Source: Novipirellula caenicola (GTDB lineage Bacteria > Planctomycetota > Planctomycetia > Pirellulales > Pirellulaceae). From it: a stretch of 64,000 nucleotides of DNA. The notes under the pieces are model-generated. The model was not told the DNA's origin and searched no databases. It saw nothing but the letters and a program-made list of their open reading frames with translations. This document shows positions 35,108 to 45,100 of this stretch, piece by piece. A program made the position numbers and the translations under genes. The DNA is taken from contig NZ_BAABRO010000003.1 of NCBI RefSeq assembly GCF_039545035.1, positions 186,001 through 250,000 of the forward strand. Direction: 5' to 3'. Within the stretch, counting starts at the first letter, position 1, and the number at the start of each line of letters is the position of its first letter.

Positions 35108-37363
35108 CTACCGTACACAATCCACGTAGTACTTGCGTGTCCCACCCACATTTTCTTCGACTAATCCATGGATATCGGTATGGAATCCAGGGAGTTTGTT
35201 GTTGAATTCGCGAGCGAACTGCAAGTATTGCACAATCGTCTCGTTGAATCGTTCGCCTGGAATCAGCAGCGGAATGCCAGGCGGATACGGCGTCAACAGC
35301 ACGGCGGTGGCGCGGCCCTCGAGCTCGTCGATTTCCACGCGATCGATTTCTCGGTGCGTCATCATCGCGTACGCGTCGGATGGCTTCATCGCGGGTTGCA
35401 TCGGCGACAAATACATTTCCGTGGTCACTCGAGCGATGTCATGCGATTTGTAGGCGTCATGGATTTGTTGACAAAGATTCTTTAGCCCGGTCTGCTCGTA
35501 ACTTGGAAAGGCCTGGCAAAATTCGGGCAAAATCTTCCACATCGGCAAGTTCTTATCATAGTCATCCTTGAACTGTTGCAACGCGCTTAACAGCGTGTTC
35601 CAGCGTCCTTTGGTGATCCCGATCGTGAACATGATGAAGAATGAATACAGCCCTGTCTTTTCCACAACCACGCCGTGTTCGGCCAAGTAACGTGTGACGA
35701 TCGAAGCGGGGATTCCCGTCTCGGCAAACTCGCCATTGACGCTCAGTCCCGGGGTGACCACGGTCGCCTTGATCGGGTCGAGCATATTGAAACCGGCGGC
35801 AAGATTACCAAAGCCGTGCCAATTGTCGTCGGGATGCAAGATCCAATCTTCTTGAACGCCGATGCCATCGTCGACGATTTCATCTGGCCCCCAAACTTGG
35901 AACCACCAATCATCACCCCACTCGGCGTCGACCTTGCGCATTGCGCGGCGGAAATTCAACGCTTCCGCAATCGATTCTTCGACCAACGCGGTTCCGCCAG
36001 GCGGTTCCATCATCGCGGCCGCAACATCGCACGAAGCGATAATCGCGTATTGAGGCGACGTGGATGAATGCATCAAGTAGGCTTCGTTAAAAATGTGCCG
36101 ATCAAGTTTCTGTGTCTCAGATTCTTTGACCAAGATTTGAGACGCTTGCGAGATACCGGCCAACAATTTGTGAGTCGAATGGGTGGCAAACATCATCGCT
36201 TCCTTGCAGCGGGGACGGTCGCGTCCCAACGCATGCATGTTGCGATAGAAATGATGGAACGCAGCATGCGGCAACCAAGCTTCGTCAAAATGCAATGTGT
36301 CGATACGACCATCAAGCAGTTCCTTGAGCATCTCGACGTTGTAGACCACCCCGTCATAAGTGCTCTGCGTGATCGTCAAAATTCGAGGCTTGCGATCGGG
36401 ATGTTTGGCCTGAGCTTCACGAGCAAACGGGTTTGCGTCGATCTTCTTTTGGATGTTTTCCGGACGGAATTCATCCAGCGGGATGGGCCCGATCAAACCG
36501 AGGTTGTTGCGAGTGGGCGTTAAGAAAACCGGGACCGCACCGGTCATGATGATCGCGTGCAGAATCGATTTATGGCAATTGCGGTCGACAACCACGATGT
36601 CGCCTGAGGCGACCGTCGAGTGCCAAACCATCTTGTTGGACGTCGACGTCCCGTTGGTAACAAAGAAGCAATGGTCTGCGTTGAAAATCCGCGCCGCGTT
36701 GTGCTCCGATGCAGCCACGGGACCTGTGTGATCGAGCAGCTGGCCCAATTCTTCGACGGCATTACAGACGTCCGCACGAAGCATGTTCTCACCAAAAAAT
36801 TGGTGAAACATTTGGCCTACCGGACTTTTTAGAAAGGCGACACCACCAGAGTGACCGGGGCAATGCCACGAATACGATCCATCGTTGGCGTAATCCACCA
36901 GAGCGCGGAAAAACGGCGGCGCGAGACCATCGGTGTACGAACGTGCTTCGCGAAGAATGTGCCGGGCGACAAACTCCGGCGTGTCCTCGAACATATGAAT
37001 AAATCCATGCAGTTCTCGCAGGATGTCGTTCGGGATATGGCTCGAGGTTCGCGTCTCACCATACAAAAAGATCGGAATGTCGTTGTTCTTGAATCGGATC
37101 TCTTGAATGAAATCGCGAAGATTGGCAATCGCGGACTGTTCGGTATCAGGCGTCAAAAATTCTTCGTCATCAATCGACAGAATGAACGCCGAAGCACGGG
37201 ATTGTTGTTGGGCAAATTGTGACAGGTCACCATAGCTGGTCGCTCCGATCACCTCGGCACCTTCGCCCTCCATCGCCTCAGCCAGCGCGCGGATGCCGAG
37301 ACCGGAAGTGTTTTCAGAGCGAAAGTCTTCGTCAATGATCAGAACGGGAAAGCGAAATTTCAT
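35108..37363 (-). CDS. Orn/Lys/Arg decarboxylase (prokaryotic fold III-type, PLP)
   Basis: The protein has 751 residues from ATG 37363 (MKFRFPVLIIDEDFRS); the preceding four codons are optional. It shows the wing domain (residues 1-110, receiver-like), then the PLP large domain: PGHSGGVAFLKSPVG, SEHNAARIFNADHCFFVTNGTSTSNKMV, FDEAWLPHAAFHHFY and the Schiff-base Lys in ATHSTHKLLAGISQASQI. The C-terminal small domain ends VLLTPYPPGIPLLIPGERF. Size and motifs match the lysine/arginine decarboxylases (LdcC/AdiA group). It makes cadaverine or agmatine, for polyamines or acid resistance. No agmatinase is nearby; the substrate is not decided. Divergent from the ROK kinase gene. Confidence 0.92.
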   Translation of the reverse strand: MKFRFPVLIIDEDFRSENTSGLGIRALAEAMEGEGAEVIGATSYGDLSQFAQQQSRASAFILSIDDEEFLTPDTEQSAIANLRDFIQEIRFKNNDIPIFLYGETRTSSHIPNDILRELHGFIHMFEDTPEFVARHILREARSYTDGLAPPFFRALVDYANDGSYSWHCPGHSGGVAFLKSPVGQMFHQFFGENMLRADVCNAVEELGQLLDHTGPVAASEHNAARIFNADHCFFVTNGTSTSNKMVWHSTVASGDIVVVDRNCHKSILHAIIMTGAVPVFLTPTRNNLGLIGPIPLDEFRPENIQKKIDANPFAREAQAKHPDRKPRILTITQSTYDGVVYNVEMLKELLDGRIDTLHFDEAWLPHAAFHHFYRNMHALGRDRPRCKEAMMFATHSTHKLLAGISQASQILVKESETQKLDRHIFNEAYLMHSSTSPQYAIIASCDVAAAMMEPPGGTALVEESIAEALNFRRAMRKVDAEWGDDWWFQVWGPDEIVDDGIGVQEDWILHPDDNWHGFGNLAAGFNMLDPIKATVVTPGLSVNGEFAETGIPASIVTRYLAEHGVVVEKTGLYSFFIMFTIGITKGRWNTLLSALQQFKDDYDKNLPMWKILPEFCQAFPSYEQTGLKNLCQQIHDAYKSHDIARVTTEMYLSPMQPAMKPSDAYAMMTHREIDRVEIDELEGRATAVLLTPYPPGIPLLIPGERFNETIVQYLQFAREFNNKLPGFHTDIHGLVEENVGGTRKYYVDCVR

Positions 37364-37673
37364 TAGATCTCTCAAGAGGAAAAGAAGTCGCCCGAATTCT
37401 ACAAACCGATCGTCTAAGTGTCGCGGCAGTAGCCGGGAAATTCACCGTGATTGTCGCGTTGGCGTGCAATGGAGGACTTGGTAGCAGATCGTTCACGATG
37501 AGTGCTATGGCAGCAATCAAAGCATTAAAGGTGCGGAGCTCCGAAACTGGCGACGTCCAACCGAAGGCGGGTTGATTGTAAAAGCAAGTTTCGCTCTTAT
37601 TTTGTACTGAGATTTCACGTTTTTTTCGTATTGCCAATCGAAATTCGATTCCTCGTGTTTAGTTGAAACATCC
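37364..37673. other. 310-base divergent promoter region
   Basis: No gene is supported. It separates the decarboxylase (-) and the ROK kinase (+). A Shine-Dalgarno-like GAGAG precedes ATG 37363. AT-rich stretches near 37585-37640 (CTCTTATTTTGTACTGAG, CGTTTTTTTCG) could hold the plus-strand promoter. Confidence 0.35.
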
Positions 37674-38663
37674 ATGACTTCGTCTGAAAAAAATATCTGG
37701 ATTGGCTTCGACTTGGGTGGCACGAAGATGTTGGCGATTGCCTACGACGAAAAGTGGAATCTGCTTGGGCGTCGTCGGCGAAAAACGCGTGGGCGTGATG
37801 GGGCCGACAGCGGCATCGAACGAATTGCATCGACGATCGATCGATTGCTGAGCGAAAACGATCTGACCAATGCACAAATTGCGGGGATTGGGATCGGATG
37901 TCCCGGCCCCATCGATCTCGCCAAAGGACGCATTTTGACCACTCCCAATTTGGGGTGGGACGATGTGGATGTCGCTGGCTTTCTGAAGAAGCGGTTTAAC
38001 TGTGAAGTGACCGTCCTGAACGATGTCGATGCCGGTGTGTATGGCGAGTACCAATTTGGGGTCGCGCAAAAAGCTCGCTGTGTCGTCGGGATTTTTCCAG
38101 GGACCGGAGTGGGCGGCGGCTGTGTTTATGAAGACAAAATCCTGCAAGGCGCCAATTTCTCTTGCATGGAAATCGGACACACACGAATTTCCTCCGACAC
38201 GCGTGCGACCGGTTCCGCGATCTCAGGGACGCTCGAAGCCGAGGCGAGCCGGTTGACGATCGCAGCCGAAGCGGCAAAGGCGGCCTTTCGTGGCGAAGCT
38301 CCGAACTTGCTAAAAATTGCCGGGACTGATCTGAGCGAAATTCGCAGCGGGGCTCTCGCCGATGCGATTGCCAAGGGAGACGACGTCGTTCGCAAACTCG
38401 TCGAAGAGGCGGCCTGCAGTATCGGAATCGCGGTCGCCAACGTCGTTCACCTCTTGTCGCCCGACAAGATCGTTTTGGGCGGCGGTATGGTCGAAGCGAT
38501 GGAAGAGCTGATCGTCAAAACGGTCAAGAAATCGGCCCGCGACCACGTCATGCCTGTTTACAAAGATACCTTTGACGTCGTCGCCGCGACGCTGGGGGAT
38601 GACGCCGGTGCGATGGGCGCGGCCGCCTGGGCAAAACGGCAGCAGACGTCACAAAAAGTTTGA
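37674..38663 (+). CDS. ROK family kinase (glucokinase-like) lacking the zinc cysteines
   Basis: The 329 residues have the ASKHA sugar-kinase layout: phosphate-1 loop IWIGFDLGGTKMLAI, GIGIGCPGPIDL, TPNLGWDD and the catalytic base region VLNDVDAGVYGEY (the N-D pair of the ROK family), GIFPGTGVGGGCVY (phosphate-2), and EIGHTRISSDTRATGSAISGTLEAEA. In the normal family this last part is GH...CxCGxxGCxE and binds zinc. Here the cysteines are missing. The adenosine part has KIVLGGGMVEAMEEL. It likely phosphorylates a hexose, such as glucose or an amino sugar, but the loss may change specificity. The protein is cytoplasmic. Confidence 0.9.
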   Translation: MTSSEKNIWIGFDLGGTKMLAIAYDEKWNLLGRRRRKTRGRDGADSGIERIASTIDRLLSENDLTNAQIAGIGIGCPGPIDLAKGRILTTPNLGWDDVDVAGFLKKRFNCEVTVLNDVDAGVYGEYQFGVAQKARCVVGIFPGTGVGGGCVYEDKILQGANFSCMEIGHTRISSDTRATGSAISGTLEAEASRLTIAAEAAKAAFRGEAPNLLKIAGTDLSEIRSGALADAIAKGDDVVRKLVEEAACSIGIAVANVVHLLSPDKIVLGGGMVEAMEELIVKTVKKSARDHVMPVYKDTFDVVAATLGDDAGAMGAAAWAKRQQTSQKV

Positions 38664-38719
38664 GCGTGCTGCGTCAACCTAGCGTCATCAAGATCGTCTT
38701 CTTGAAATTGAAATCCACT

Positions 38720-39538
38720 TTATCCTTTGGATGAAGTGAACTTCAATAACAGCCAATCGCCCAGGCGTGGCGAGATATGTCCCACCGCGATCAGCAATCG
38801 CAAGTAGCGTGGCAACACCATATCGGGCCGTCGATCACGGGCACATCGCAACACCGCCGCGGCTACGGTCTCCGGTGGCAAGCCTTTGATCGTTGTTCCG
38901 CCGCCCGGTTTGGCTGCCGCCGCGGGCACGTTGGGGTCGTGCTGGACATGCGATTGGTAACGCGATCCTGCGTCATCGCGTCGTATCGGTCCTGGGTTGA
39001 CCAACCCCACATGGATCCCGCGTGGTTTTAACTCGAGCCGCATCTGTTGCGTCAGCCCCGCGAGTGCATGCTTTGCCGCAACGTAGCCGCCCAAATAACG
39101 GGCGCCGACTTTCGAGGCCAGCGAACCAATGTTGACGATTGCGCCCCCTTCGATTTCAAGGAAGGGGATCGCTGCGACCGAACAGAGCAGGGCGGTGTGC
39201 ACATTCTGGCGGATCAGTTCATCGAGCCGCTCGAGCGTCAAATTCTCGACGAGTCCTCGATCGCTCGTTCCGACGCAGTTCACCAGCACATCAAGTCGGC
39301 TGAAATGCGAGATCGCCGTCTGGATCGCCTTGTCGGCTCCCTGTTTTTCCGTCACATCGCAGCAAGCGGTAGCAACATACGAATCGTGGGCCAGCGACGC
39401 TTTTGCTGCGTCAAGGCGAGATGAGTCGCGCCCCGCAATCACCACTCGGAAACCAGCGTCAAGAAAGGTTTTTGCGATCACGAGCCCCAAGCCACTTGAG
39501 CCTCCTGTTACCAATACCACCAGCGATCGGTCCGTCAT
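38720..39538 (-). CDS. Short-chain dehydrogenase/reductase
   Basis: The start ATG 39538 (MTDRSLVVLVTGG) gives 272 residues. The Rossmann motif TGGSSGLGLVIAKTF and the NAG-like VNCVGTSDRGL are visible. The catalytic set reads IVNIGSLASKVGARYLGGYVAAKHALAGL, that is Ser, Tyr and Lys (YVAAK). PGPIRRDDA follows. The C-terminal 60 residues (PEVAAAVLRCARDRRPDMVLPRYLRLLIA) resemble DHRS7/sphinganine-reductase-type SDRs with a membrane-associated tail. The substrate is unknown. It is convergent with the ROK kinase and divergent from pyruvate kinase. Confidence 0.88.
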   Translation of the reverse strand: MTDRSLVVLVTGGSSGLGLVIAKTFLDAGFRVVIAGRDSSRLDAAKASLAHDSYVATACCDVTEKQGADKAIQTAISHFSRLDVLVNCVGTSDRGLVENLTLERLDELIRQNVHTALLCSVAAIPFLEIEGGAIVNIGSLASKVGARYLGGYVAAKHALAGLTQQMRLELKPRGIHVGLVNPGPIRRDDAGSRYQSHVQHDPNVPAAAAKPGGGTTIKGLPPETVAAAVLRCARDRRPDMVLPRYLRLLIAVGHISPRLGDWLLLKFTSSKG

Positions 39539-39639
39539 GTTCACGTAGTTCGGGTATCCTGGATTGCGAGAGAGGGTAAGCAAAAAGCAAAGGAAACGAC
39601 ACGATTCGATCAGGACGCAGTTGCCTGCCCTACTTTTTC

Positions 39640-39710
39640 ATCCCGCAAGATCTTAGATTCAACTGCGGGACGACGGACGTGATCGATCGGTCAACGGATC
39701 GATCGCCGCG
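39640..39710 (+). promoter_or_regulatory. Inverted repeats in the pyruvate kinase leader
   Basis: CCCGCA pairs with TGCGGG around AGATCTTAGATTCAAC (39645-39672), and GATCGATC occurs twice (39679-39686 and about 39695-39702) with GGTCAACG between, each copy also self-palindromic. Both lie 50 to 110 bases before ATG 39751. A role is not shown. Confidence 0.35.
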
Positions 39711-39750
39711 GAAGGAAAGGCCAACCACACCATCGGTTAGGAAAGATTGT

Positions 39751-41190
39751 ATGTCTAGACCCTCGCTTAAAGAATCCTGTACCAAAATTGTGGCCACCGT
39801 CGGCCCCGCTTGTGCATCGGTCGAGCAGTTAGCGGCATTGATTCAGGCCGGCGCGGACGTGTTCCGCATCAATACGGCGCATGGTTCTCGTCACGAACAT
39901 GAATCGACGCTCGCGAACATTCGTGCGGCATCCAAGCAGAGTGGATTTGAGGCCGGCGTGCTGTTGGATTTAGCGGGACCTAAAATTCGACTCGGGCAAC
40001 TGGTCGAGGATCCATTGGTGTGCGAGCTCGGAGCGACGCTGAGCTTCGTTCGCGGTGAATCGGCTTCGGACTCGCACGAGTTAACGAGTTCGTATGCGCG
40101 ATTGATCGATGAGCTTTCTCCCGGCGATCGTGTGATGTTGGCTGATGGATTGGTGGCCCTGCAGGTCGAAAAAGTCACCGAGAGCCATGCTCAGTGCCGT
40201 GTGACCGCCGGTGGAACGGTTCGCAGTCGTCAGGGGATCAATTTGCCAGGTGTAAAGTTGTCCGTCTCGGCGATGCGGCGCCAGGATGTCGACAATGCGA
40301 TTTGGGCTGCTCAAAACAATATCGACTTCGTCGGTCTTTCGTTTGTGCGTTCGGCTGAAGACGTGCAATCCCTCAAAGATTTGCTGGCCAGCCACGAGTC
40401 CAACGCGATGGTGATCGCAAAAATCGAAAAGCCCGAGGCGTTAGATCAGCTCGAGGCAATTGTCGAGGCGGCCGATGGCGTCATGGTGGCACGAGGTGAT
40501 CTTGGAGTGGAGATCGATGTTGCGGAAACACCGGTGGCCCAGAAACGAATCATTCGTGTTTGTAAAGAAAAAATGAAGCCCGTGATTGTGGCCACTCAGA
40601 TGCTCGAATCGATGCACAGCAGCAGTCGTCCGACCCGCGCCGAAGTCAGCGACGTCGCCAATGCGATTCTCGATGGAGCCGATGCATGTATGCTTAGCGG
40701 TGAAACGGCCATTGGTGAGCATCCCGTTGAGTCGGTCCAAATGATGAACCGGATCATGCTGTGCACCGAACGTGAAATGTTGGCCAACCCGATTTCCGAG
40801 CCGATCCCCAACTCTCGCGTTTCGCCGATTACGACCGCCGTGACCATCGCTGCGACCAATATTGCCGAGGCGATTCAGGCTAAGCTAATTGTGATCGGCA
40901 CCCATAGCGGAGGCACGGCGTGGGTGAAAAGCAAAAGCCGCAGCCGCATCCCAACGCTCGGGGCGAGTGACTCCCATGACACGCTGCGGCGGATGAATCT
41001 GCTATGGGGGATCAAACCGATCCTGTCGTCGCATCTGCAGCACACGCCTGAGTTTATCGACGAGATTTGCGGTTGGGGCCGCGAACACGCCGATCTGAAA
41101 ACGGGTGACCAAATCGTGTTTGTTACCGGCAGCGGCGTGGTTCAAAAGGCTCACAACGTGGTGATTGTGCATACCGTCGAGTCACGGTGA
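39751..41190 (+). CDS. pyk: Pyruvate kinase
   Basis: Pyruvate kinase makes pyruvate and ATP from phosphoenolpyruvate and ADP. ATG 39751 (MSRPSLKESCTKIVATVGPA) follows TTAGGAAAG and gives 479 residues. An upstream GTG at 39679 would add 24 residues. Key segments are FRINTAHGSRHEHE, where the usual NFSHG motif has Ala in place of Ser, LLDLAGPKIRLG, NIDFVGLSFVRSAEDV and IAKIEKPEALDQLEAI with the catalytic Lys. GVMVARGDLGVEI holds the Asp and Glu metal ligands, followed by PVIVATQMLESM and AVAN..DACMLSGETAIGEHP. The C-terminal domain is complete. A hairpin pair lies in its leader. Confidence 0.95.
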   Translation: MSRPSLKESCTKIVATVGPACASVEQLAALIQAGADVFRINTAHGSRHEHESTLANIRAASKQSGFEAGVLLDLAGPKIRLGQLVEDPLVCELGATLSFVRGESASDSHELTSSYARLIDELSPGDRVMLADGLVALQVEKVTESHAQCRVTAGGTVRSRQGINLPGVKLSVSAMRRQDVDNAIWAAQNNIDFVGLSFVRSAEDVQSLKDLLASHESNAMVIAKIEKPEALDQLEAIVEAADGVMVARGDLGVEIDVAETPVAQKRIIRVCKEKMKPVIVATQMLESMHSSSRPTRAEVSDVANAILDGADACMLSGETAIGEHPVESVQMMNRIMLCTEREMLANPISEPIPNSRVSPITTAVTIAATNIAEAIQAKLIVIGTHSGGTAWVKSKSRSRIPTLGASDSHDTLRRMNLLWGIKPILSSHLQHTPEFIDEICGWGREHADLKTGDQIVFVTGSGVVQKAHNVVIVHTVESR

Positions 41191-41201
41191 CCGCGTTGCT
41201 G

Positions 41202-41684
41202 TCACGCTTTCGTTTCGTCGCCCGCGTCGATCTCAAGCGTCACCTCGCCATCGAGCCGAACCGGGTGACCGTCAACGGGATCTAGTTGAATCTCGATCTT
41301 GTTGTGCAGCGACCATTGATCGGAAAGCTCAATTTCCAGCGGCGGAGTTCCAATCGGTTGCGGTATGGCGTTGATACGTAGCGACGCGAGTTTGCCTTGC
41401 CAACTTGTAACTCGCAGCCACACTCGATCGTTCGATTCGATTCCCGTAGGGCGATTGAAATTACGAGTGTAGGTGGTCGGCCGAGGTGATTCCGTCGCAT
41501 CCACGTCCTCGTCTCGCTCAGGGACATTGACCCGCGTCGCCTCCGCCGAGTCGGAGTGTTGTTGTTTGGTCCAAGGGTAACGAAGTCGAATCGTGTGCAT
41601 GTCGATGAATTGTTTCTCGAGACGGCAAGCCATCACTCGGTTTCGATTGAAGACGCGTCCATCTTGCATTGACGGACCCCGCAT
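41202..41684 (-). CDS. Unknown soluble protein
   Basis: The 160 residues, MRGPSMQDGRVFNRNRVMACRLEKQF onward, have no signal peptide or membrane helix. The second half (RVWLRVTSWQGKLASLRINAIPQP, and EIELSDQWSLHNKIEIQLDPVDGHPVRLDGEVTLEID) looks like a beta-sandwich. ATG 41684 lies 13 bases after the stop of the small membrane-protein gene, so the pair is likely co-transcribed. ATG 41669 with a GGGG upstream is the alternative start. It is convergent with pyruvate kinase (11 bases between the stops). I do not recognise a family. Confidence 0.6.
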   Translation of the reverse strand: MRGPSMQDGRVFNRNRVMACRLEKQFIDMHTIRLRYPWTKQQHSDSAEATRVNVPERDEDVDATESPRPTTYTRNFNRPTGIESNDRVWLRVTSWQGKLASLRINAIPQPIGTPPLEIELSDQWSLHNKIEIQLDPVDGHPVRLDGEVTLEIDAGDETKA

Positions 41685-41697
41685 GGTGGCCGTGATC

Positions 41698-41856
41698 TTA
41701 ACTGATCACGACGCTCGCCATAACGCCAAATGTGATCACGGCAATCAATAGGCCCAAGAAGATCCAAACAATGATCGATGTCTTGTACTTGATATGGATG
41801 GTTTTACTAGAGGCCGAAGGGCGAGCAAACGGATTGACATCGTCGTGGTTCGACAT
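41698..41856 (-). CDS. Small single-pass membrane protein (52 residues)
   Basis: Read directly from the sequence on the minus strand: ATG at 41856, TAA at 41698. The first 33 residues (MSNHDDVNPFARPSASSKTI then HIKYKTS) are polar and basic. They are followed by a long hydrophobic helix of about 21 residues (IIVWIFLGLLIAVITFGVMA) and a short tail. The positive residues before the helix fit an N-in topology. The next gene starts 13 bases later, supporting an operon. Family unknown. The overlapping antisense and alternate frames (41745-42011) look less protein-like. Confidence 0.6.
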   Translation of the reverse strand: MSNHDDVNPFARPSASSKTIHIKYKTSIIVWIFLGLLIAVITFGVMASVVIS

Positions 41857-42067
41857 GATTGGGGGCGTAATAAGGATGATTTAGTTGAGATACAAGCGCG
41901 GTTGGCGACCACGAACGGGTTTGTCCGCCTGGACAACCGTTGAGGATTCAGCCCTCGCCAAGTTTTATCACAAGTCAGCTTGGCCTTCGGGAGGTGGGGG
42001 AAGCATGGCAACCGTTTGTCGACACGGTCCAGCGCCGCTCAGACGGCGTTTATGCCGTTTTCATGCA

Positions 42068-42104
42068 CGAAAAAAAGCCCTGACTGGCGAAACCAATCAG
42101 GGCT
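42068..42104 (-). terminator. Intrinsic terminator of the Calx-beta protein gene
   Basis: On the minus strand AGCCCTGA-TTGG-loop-CCAG-TCAGGGCT forms a stem: 8 bp perfect plus 3 bp after one mismatch, with loop CGAAA or TTTCG. Seven T residues follow (42070-42076 read on the minus strand). It begins 32 bases past the stop at 42136. Confidence 0.85.
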
Positions 42105-42135
42105 TATGTTCAAGCGATAACGGAGGTGCTAGCGG

Positions 42136-45100
42136 CTAGTTGCTGTTAGCGATTCCTGCAGCTCGACTGAAGAGGGCATCAATCGCTGCTTGACTAAAGC
42201 CTTGCGAGGTCAATGGATTCGAGGTGCTGACAAAGCCGAGCTCTTCAACGCCACCAAAGAACTGCAATGCCGTTCCATCGCGGCTAATGACAAAGTCGTT
42301 CTCGTCCAACAGAGCCGTCTTGATTTCGGTTCCATCGACAATCGTCAAAATCGCTGCGTCTCGGTTCGCGTTGAGCAGCAATTCGCTGTAGTCGACATTG
42401 TCAAAGCCTTCGGCCGCCATAAAGAAGATTTGGTTGCCCGAGGCATCGAGGGCCACCGATCCACCACGTCGTCCATTGTTGGACGCACTGGCTGCATCCG
42501 TGTTGCCTCGCAAGTAGCTCGACGCCAAGATATCCAAGTTGGACATCGATGCTGACAATCCGAGGACCGGAAGGTTGGTCGCAGCGACGTTGCTACCACT
42601 GGCACCGACCGTAACCGGAACGTGATTGCTTCCCGACAGGAAGGTGTTCGCCGTCGAAACGCCGAAGTGAATCCGATACGAACCTTGGGTCACCCCGGTG
42701 AAGCGATAGCTTCCGTTCATGTCGGTAAAGGCGGTTGCGACAAGTTCACCCGATGCGGTGCGAAGTTCGACTCGAACTCCGGACAAGCCCGATTCGCCGG
42801 CGTCCTTGATTCCATCGCGGAACGGAGCAACCGAACCTCCCGATTTGATGACTTCGTTAAGGTTTTCAACTTCATCGACAAAGATCGATCCGGCAACGGT
42901 CGATCCGGTTCCTGGATCGGTTGGGTCGTTGTCAATGATCGTGACTGCGGACGCACTCGCACCGAGCACGGCACCGCCGGTAGCTCCGGAAATCGTGACG
43001 TTGAATGTCTCGTTCGGCTCGTCGACGGTGTCGTCGATGATCGATACGGTAATGGTTTTCGTCGCGCTGTCGCCATCGGCAAACGTGACCGTCTCGGTCT
43101 TTCCGGTGTAATCGGCTCCTGAGATTGCAGTGCCGTTGGACGTGGCGAACACAACCGAAACCGCGCCGTCGCTGCCGCCGGTACGAGTAACGGTGAAGGT
43201 CGCAAACGCTCCACCTTCACCAACCGAAAGCGTTGCGGGCGATAGCGAGATTGTTCCCGGGTTCACAACCACTTGGTCGTCGTTGGTGATCGTTCCTGTC
43301 GCAGCTGCTGCGGCACCCACGTCATAAGACGCTGTGTCGACCACGGTCAGAATGATTGTCTCGTTAGGTTCAACGACAGTATCGTCCGTTGGGTTGACGC
43401 TCACGGTCGCCGAAGATTGACCAGCGGGAATCGTCACGCTGCCAGAGAGTGCGGTGAAGTCGCTTCCCGATGTGGCAGTGCCGCTGACGGTGTAGTTCAC
43501 CGTCAGATCAGAGGTCGTAGCGCCGGTACGTGTGAACGTGTAGACCAAGGTGCCCGAGCCATCTTCGTTGACTGCTGACGGAGCTACCGCAACGGTGACC
43601 ACCGGAGTGACCGGGGCCGTATCGTCGTTGGTGATCGTCCCGGTCGCCGCACCGGCTGCACCCACATCGTAGGTCGCGGTGTCGGTGATCGTGAGGATGA
43701 TGGTTTCGTCTGGTTCAACGACGGAATCATCGGTCGGGTTGACGCTGAGCGTGACGGACGACTGTCCTGCAGGAATCGTGACCGTTCCCGAGAGCGCCGT
43801 GAAATCGGTGCCGGAGGTCGCTGTCCCGCTGACCGTGTAGGTCACTGCCAACGCATTCGTGGTGGCACCGGTTCGAGCAAACGTGTAGACCAGTGCTCCC
43901 GATCCATCTTCGTTTACGGCCGTAGGATTCACCGTTACGGTAACCACTGGCGTCGCAGTAGCCGTGTCGTCGTCGGTGATCGTACCCGTCGCCGAACCTG
44001 CAGCACCGACGTCGTAGGTCGCCGTGTCGGTAATCGTCAAGATAATGGTTTCGTCCGGTTCGACGACCGAATCGTCAGTTGGATTGACGCTGACCGTCGC
44101 GGAGGATTGTCCCGCAGGAATGGTAACGGTGCCCGAAAGTGCAGTGAAGTCGGTGCCGGACGTCGCCGTTCCGCCGACGGTGTAACTGACTGCCAATGCG
44201 TCCGTGGTCGCACCCGAGCGGGTGAATGTGTAGATCAACGTTCCCGATCCATCCTCGTTCACCGCCGCAGGGTTGACTGCTACGGTGACAACCGGAGTGA
44301 CGGTGGCGACGTCGTCGTTGGTGATCGTTCCGGTCGCAGTGGCCGAGGCGCCGACGTCATAGCTTGCAGTGTCGGTGACCGTTAGAACGATGGTCTCATC
44401 CGGCTCGACGGTGTCGTCATCCGTTGGATCGACACTGACGGTTGCCGAGGCTTGCCCTGCAGGAATGGTCAACGTGCCCGAAAGTGCGGTGAAATCGGTT
44501 CCTGACGTGGCGGTTCCGCTGACGGTGTAGTCCACGGTCAAGGCGTCTGTGGTAGCGCCGGTTCGCGTGAAGGTGTAATTCAATGCATTGTTGCCGTCTT
44601 CATTGACCGCCGCTGGCGATACGGCCACCGAAACGGTCGGAGTCACCGGAGCACCGTCGACGGTCGCGTTGATCACGAATCGGGCGTCGGCGTCAAAGCG
44701 AACTTGATCCAGCGGTACTGGACGCGAATTGTCGTTGCCTTGCTCATCGGGCTCTTCCAAGAACCCGTAGATCAAGAACGATTCGCCGTTGCTGTCTTCA
44801 CCCGGAGTCACTTCAAAGGTCAAACCTTGGACCGGAGCGTTGATAAAGACAGGGATGCTGAGGGCGTCAAAGACGTTGTCCAGCGTGTCTTCATCGCCAC
44901 CGTTGGCTTCGGGAACCCCGCCAGCGATGACCGGACCCAATCCACCGATGTCGTTAAACACTTCGGCTGGATCGGCTGTATTGGGATCAAACGATCCAAT
45001 CGCAGGGCGGTTGTTAAGGAATTCGAACGAGCCGCCATTGGGGTTGGGTAGCGAGCGGCTTTCGTAATCGATGTCGTAACGCTGGCCAATTGCGGTTCCG

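Noticed and set aside
41745-42011. 88-codon minus-strand open frame overlapping the small membrane protein
   Set aside because: Its composition (Arg, Ser, Pro) is not protein-like, whereas the other frame gives a clean membrane helix and the right spacing to the next gene.
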